Shown here piece by piece: positions 60,790-64,000 of a stretch of 64,000 bases of DNA. Location: positions 73,961-137,960 of the forward strand of contig MEOH01000009.1 of assembly GCA_001769535.1 (NCBI GenBank), read 5' to 3'. Position numbers and translations under genes: made by a program. This stretch comes from Bacteroidetes bacterium GWF2_38_335 (lineage in GTDB: Bacteria; Bacteroidota; Bacteroidia; Bacteroidales; GWF2-38-335). A model generated the notes under the pieces. It did no database searches. It had not been told where the DNA came from and saw nothing but the letters and a program-made list of their open reading frames with translations. How positions within the stretch are numbered: position 1 is the stretch's first letter; each line of letters starts with the position of its first letter.

Positions 60790-63081
60790 ATGATGAAAGA
60801 TAAAAAAATACTTGTTATTGAGGATGACAGAATGTTGTCCACAATTTTTAAAATGTTTTTATCTGAACTGGGTTACAGTTTTGTGGGATTTTTTATGGAC
60901 GCAGAGGAGGCACTGGAAAAAATGCCAGAGCTTAGACCCGATGCGGTGCTTATGGATATTCATCTTCCGGGAAAAATTGACGGGATCAGGGCTGCTGAAA
61001 TCATTTACCAGAAATATGATATTCCGGTTATTTACCTTACCAGCGACACAAAGGAAGCAACCTGGCAAAGAGCTCTTACCACTAATAGTTACGGGTATCT
61101 TTTAAAACCTGTAAACAAAGCTTTGTTGGGGATTACCATTGAAATGGCCCTGGCCAAACATTTTTATGACAAGGAAATAAAAAGAAGGGAAAGCAGATAC
61201 CGCACGCTTATTGAGGATTCGCCCGACACCATTGTAGTACTTACCGACAACAAAATAGAATTTGTAAATTATGCCGGATTAAAGCTTTTCGAAACACTTT
61301 ATATCGAGGAACTACTTGAAAAAAACATATTTGATTTTGTTGACAGTGAAAGCCAGTCTATTGTTCAGGAAAAAATTGCCCACGCTGTAAGCAACAAAAC
61401 CAAAACGGGTACTTTTACTTTTATCCTGCATAATATTAATAAGAAGTCCCTGACCATTGAGGCCATGGGTTCACATATTGAATTTAAAAACAAATGTTCG
61501 GTTCAGATGATCTTCAGGAGAATAGCTGATTTTTCATCACCTGCCGAAAACAATCCTCCTGATAAAGCCTATACAAGCGAGCTTTCCACTGATCAGCATG
61601 CCTTTAATGCCCTGCTGAACTCAAGTCAGGAAGCCATCTTTTTACTTGATAAAAAGGAAAAGGTTATTTTGGGAAACAAAGCCGGTCGCAGGTTTGTATC
61701 AAATATTCTGAGAAGGGAAACTTCCTTTGATAAACCGGTTTTTGAAATTCTCAACTTTCTTGATAAAATTGAGTTTCAATCATTGTTTGTTAATACATTT
61801 CAGGGTATTACCCATTATCTGAGCCGGGTATTTTTAATCAATGACCAGAAGTACTTTTTTAAAATTACGATTTTTCCTCTGGTAACCGGTAACGATAAAA
61901 ATATTGATAAAATATGCGTTTCGATTTTCGATTTATCGGATAAGAAAAACACCGAGATTGAACTACAACAGATAAAGACTGATATTTTGCCTTTATTTGA
62001 CAGCAGCATCCAACGTTTTTATCTGGTTGAATTTGATTATACCATTGTTGCCTTTAATAAAGCAGCGGCAAATATCATAAGGGATGAATTTAACCACAAC
62101 CTTGAAAAAGGTGATAATCTGTTGGACTTTATTCCTTTTGAAAAAAAGGATCAACCCGGGTTTTTTATTGAAAAATTTGTTCAGGCTCGTCAGGGCGAAC
62201 ATGTTATTTACAGGCAGAGATTAAATATTGATGGCCAGGAACAGTGGGCCGAAGCACATCTTGAACCTGTTCTCAATGAAAAAGGTGAAATTTACAGGGT
62301 GCTGATGTGGACACTGGATGTTTCAAAGGAGAAGCTTTCAGAAGATGCACTGATCGAATCACAAAAAAAATATTATTCCTTGTTTTCCGAAGCTAGTGAC
62401 GCAATTATTATAGTTGATCATGAGCAGGGCGATGTGATGCTCGACTGCAACAGCAAGTCATGTGAGCTTTTTGGTTATAAAAAAGAAGAAATGCTTGGCA
62501 TGAACCTGCTTCTTCTGTCGCCTCCTAAACAGCCTTCGGGCAGTGCATCCGATGAAAAAAGGGATAGAAAAATCAAGGAAGCCTATGAAGGCATATCCAA
62601 ACCATTTTATTGGTGTTACAAACGTAAGGGGGGTGAGCTTTTTGATGCAGAGGTCAGTCTGACTGTCATAAAACTCGAAAATGATAAAAAGTACCTCTAT
62701 GCTATGATCAGGGACATCTCTGAAAGAAAGAAACTTGAAAAATCACTGATTGACCAGCAACAGAAAGTGAAAAGTCTGTTTGAAGCAATTCCCGATGCGG
62801 TATTTATTATAAATAAGGAAGGTCTTTATACAGATTACAAGGCAGATATAAAAAACTCTCTTGGTTCCTATGATATGATTATCGGTCGCAATATTGAACA
62901 GTTTTTTAAAGGAGAAAAACTGGCTGAGGTAAAAAATAAAATGAACAGTGTTCTTGAAACCGGTGAAGTTCAAACAGCTATTTATGATTTAAACACACGA
63001 AAGGGAGTAAAAAAACTTGAAGCCAGAATTTCAAAGCTGAATGAAAACGAAGTTTTATCTATTGTTAGGGAAATTGGATAA
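60790..63081 (+). CDS. response receiver with five PAS domains and no output domain
   Basis: 763 residues. The receiver (about 1-125) has the acidic pair in LVIEDDRM, the acceptor in VLMDIHLPG (about Asp56), threonine in IYLTSDT and lysine in YLLKPVN. About five PAS domains follow (about 138-250, 275-395, 398-520, 525-645 and 650-763), for example LIEDSPDTIVVLTDNKIEFV, LFSEASDAIIIVDHEQGD and LFEAIPDAVFIINKEGLY. The last ends with LSIVREIG and the stop, precisely where a histidine kinase would normally begin. No HisKA, HATPase, GGDEF or HTH is present. Its message leader (60613-60789) shows nothing special. It may act as a ligand-responsive docking protein. Confidence 0.85.
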   Translation: MMKDKKILVIEDDRMLSTIFKMFLSELGYSFVGFFMDAEEALEKMPELRPDAVLMDIHLPGKIDGIRAAEIIYQKYDIPVIYLTSDTKEATWQRALTTNSYGYLLKPVNKALLGITIEMALAKHFYDKEIKRRESRYRTLIEDSPDTIVVLTDNKIEFVNYAGLKLFETLYIEELLEKNIFDFVDSESQSIVQEKIAHAVSNKTKTGTFTFILHNINKKSLTIEAMGSHIEFKNKCSVQMIFRRIADFSSPAENNPPDKAYTSELSTDQHAFNALLNSSQEAIFLLDKKEKVILGNKAGRRFVSNILRRETSFDKPVFEILNFLDKIEFQSLFVNTFQGITHYLSRVFLINDQKYFFKITIFPLVTGNDKNIDKICVSIFDLSDKKNTEIELQQIKTDILPLFDSSIQRFYLVEFDYTIVAFNKAAANIIRDEFNHNLEKGDNLLDFIPFEKKDQPGFFIEKFVQARQGEHVIYRQRLNIDGQEQWAEAHLEPVLNEKGEIYRVLMWTLDVSKEKLSEDALIESQKKYYSLFSEASDAIIIVDHEQGDVMLDCNSKSCELFGYKKEEMLGMNLLLLSPPKQPSGSASDEKRDRKIKEAYEGISKPFYWCYKRKGGELFDAEVSLTVIKLENDKKYLYAMIRDISERKKLEKSLIDQQQKVKSLFEAIPDAVFIINKEGLYTDYKADIKNSLGSYDMIIGRNIEQFFKGEKLAEVKNKMNSVLETGEVQTAIYDLNTRKGVKKLEARISKLNENEVLSIVREIG

Positions 63082-63122
63082 AACGGCATAATATTTGACA
63101 TTTTATAGGGAAAAACCCGAAT

Positions 63123-63599
63123 ATGAAAAGTAATTACCTGACCTTGTTTTTCGGCCTTTTATTCTGCTATCAGTTTATCAGCGAAAACATTTCCCTTGAA
63201 AAAACTGATGGTGAAATTCCTTCGCCAGTGCCCGTTTCTCCTGATGGAGATATTTATTCCATTGAGGATTCAATATTTCTTTCCTGGTCATCATCCGGAA
63301 AAAAAATGGTGTATGAGGTAATGATTTCCAGAGATGAGAATTTCAATCTTAACCGGAGATATTCCTCTGTCGATACTGTATTCAAACTTGGAATCAAAGA
63401 GTTGGAAAGAGGTGTTTGGTATTGGAAAGTGCGGGCGTTTAAAAATAAAAATTCTTACAGCAGCTGGTCTGAAGCATTGTATTTTGCGAAAAGTGAGCCG
63501 CTGCAAATCATCCGGCAATCAGGCTGCAACGGAAATTGCGCTGGATGTACGCATCCATGCGGAAGAAGAAGGATGCCGGAATACCCGGTGGATGAGTAA
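63123..63599 (+). CDS. Fn3-like exported protein with Cys-rich tail
   Basis: 158 residues. A signal-like hydrophobic start (SNYLTLFFGLLFCYQFIS) is followed by one Fn3-type beta-sandwich (about 33-126: PVPVSPDGDIYSIEDSIFLS, VYEVMISRDENFNLNRRYSS, GVWYWKVRAFKNKNSYSSW). The tail (about 133-158) holds four cysteines in the pattern CNGNCAGCTHPCG (CxxxCxxCxxxC) before a basic RRR. Four closely spaced Cys could bind Zn2+, an Fe-S cluster, or form disulfides. The gene lies about 40 bases after the PAS protein gene, so the two may be linked. No family recognised for the whole. Confidence 0.6.
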   Translation: MKSNYLTLFFGLLFCYQFISENISLEKTDGEIPSPVPVSPDGDIYSIEDSIFLSWSSSGKKMVYEVMISRDENFNLNRRYSSVDTVFKLGIKELERGVWYWKVRAFKNKNSYSSWSEALYFAKSEPLQIIRQSGCNGNCAGCTHPCGRRRMPEYPVDE

Positions 63600-63620
63600 T
63601 GGATTCGGTTCCCAATAACA

Positions 63621-64000
63621 TTAAATCATCCGCTTAATAATACTGTTTTCTTTTAATAAAAATCCTTTAAGGTCAATATTTTCAATCAAACAGATTCCTG
63701 GTTTTTTACCGGGTTCGAAACTTCCAAGCCTGTGTTCTGATTTTAACGCTCTCGCTCCGTTTAACGTAGCCCATGTAATGATTTCTTCAAGGGGAATTTC
63801 AGGAAAATATTTTTGCAGGGTTTTCATTTCCTCCAGAATTGACAGCGTGTGATTGGAGGCTAAACTATCGGTGCCGATTGTGATGGCAGCCTTGTTTTTT
63901 CGAAACATCTTCAGGTCGGGCAATTGGTTTTCAATATAGAGGTTGGCATTGGGGCACATAACCCAAAAAATATTTTTATTCAGATTTTCAGCGTATTTCA
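63621..64000 (-). CDS. amidohydrolase, C-terminal part (cut by the window end)
   Basis: The frame is open to the window end, so only the last roughly 125 codons are seen; the start lies beyond position 64000. FWVMCPNANLYIENQLPDL, AITIGTDSLASNHTLSILEE (metal-ligand Asp in GTDSLASN) and ITWATLNGARALKSEHRLGS fit the metal-dependent amidohydrolase superfamily (ATZ/TRZ-type and adenosine/S-adenosylhomocysteine deaminase-like). The final SFEPGKKPGICLIENIDLKG is the usual small beta-sandwich at the end. Substrate cannot be told from this part. Confidence 0.8.
   Translation of the reverse strand, partial: KYAENLNKNIFWVMCPNANLYIENQLPDLKMFRKNKAAITIGTDSLASNHTLSILEEMKTLQKYFPEIPLEEIITWATLNGARALKSEHRLGSFEPGKKPGICLIENIDLKGFLLKENSIIKRMI

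Noticed and set aside
1-64000. CRISPR arrays, rRNA and tRNA genes, insertion sequences.
   Set aside because: No regular spacer-repeat pattern, no rRNA-like segment, no cloverleaf with CCA-type end in the gaps, and no transposase frame was found by reading. A dedicated scan would be needed to exclude tRNAs strictly.

Overview
The window is a piece of a Bacteroidota chromosome, most likely an anaerobic Bacteroidia/Bacteroidales-type organism. The evidence is four large secreted proteins in tandem (six counting two outlying ones) with C-terminal type IX secretion (T9SS) sorting domains, a GldH-type gliding lipoprotein, an RprX/RprY-like two-component pair, an S46 dipeptidyl peptidase, a RicT-type PSP1 protein, and promoters of the Bacteroidota form (TTTG, about 20 nt, TAnnTTTG). 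Indolepyruvate:ferredoxin oxidoreductase and an oxaloacetate-decarboxylase-like protein fit anaerobic amino-acid and carboxylate metabolism. No rRNA, tRNA, CRISPR array, transposase or integrase was seen.

Layout. Positions 1-4230 form an accessory stretch in which every gene lies on the minus strand: a small membrane protein, two MORN-repeat (YwqK-type) lipoproteins, an antitoxin with a frameshifted RelE/ParE toxin, and two winged-helix gene remnants. They are separated by two families of about 60-125 bp repeats. All copies change sequence at a G^TT boundary, and several units have matching ends that would pair if the unit were circular. I read this as an integron-like gene-cassette array (attC-like sites without a visible integrase), abutting the 3' end of a PqiA-like gene whose last 15 codons are part of the repeat. 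It is the best candidate here for something undescribed. Positions 4240-8418 hold an apparent operon: a phosphoglycerate kinase made of two complete PGK domains fused head to tail, a small membrane protein and the PqiA-like protein.

Positions 8.7-29.1 kb are rich in secreted proteins: a choice-of-anchor-L protein, a beta-propeller protein and four consecutive T9SS cargo proteins with Fn3, anchor-J and 'DSYGDGWN' modules. Between them lie a decarboxylase/transcarboxylase subunit with a biotin-like domain that lacks the usual biotin lysine, IorAB, and the two-component pair. Positions 29.2-34.8 kb carry housekeeping genes on the minus strand: NifU-type scaffold, Mrp ATPase, alkyltransferase-like protein, TrmB, GldH, RicT and HolB. 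Positions 34.9-42.3 kb run on the plus strand: RuvX, peptide deformylase, a TPR lipoprotein, ComEC, TrkA, TrkH and a beta-barrel protein.

Positions 42.3-55 kb carry a glycosyltransferase, a radical SAM protein, an exported unknown, RlmN, a DPP7-like S46 peptidase, a very large sensor that ends in a PP2C phosphatase instead of a kinase, and a PpiD-like foldase. Positions 55.2-60.6 kb are one tightly packed operon (CoaX, outer-membrane protein, TPR protein, LptC, small membrane protein, CNNM/CorC protein), which suggests an envelope theme. The window closes with a REC plus multi-PAS protein lacking an output domain, a small Fn3 protein with a cysteine-rich tail, and an amidohydrolase cut by the window end.
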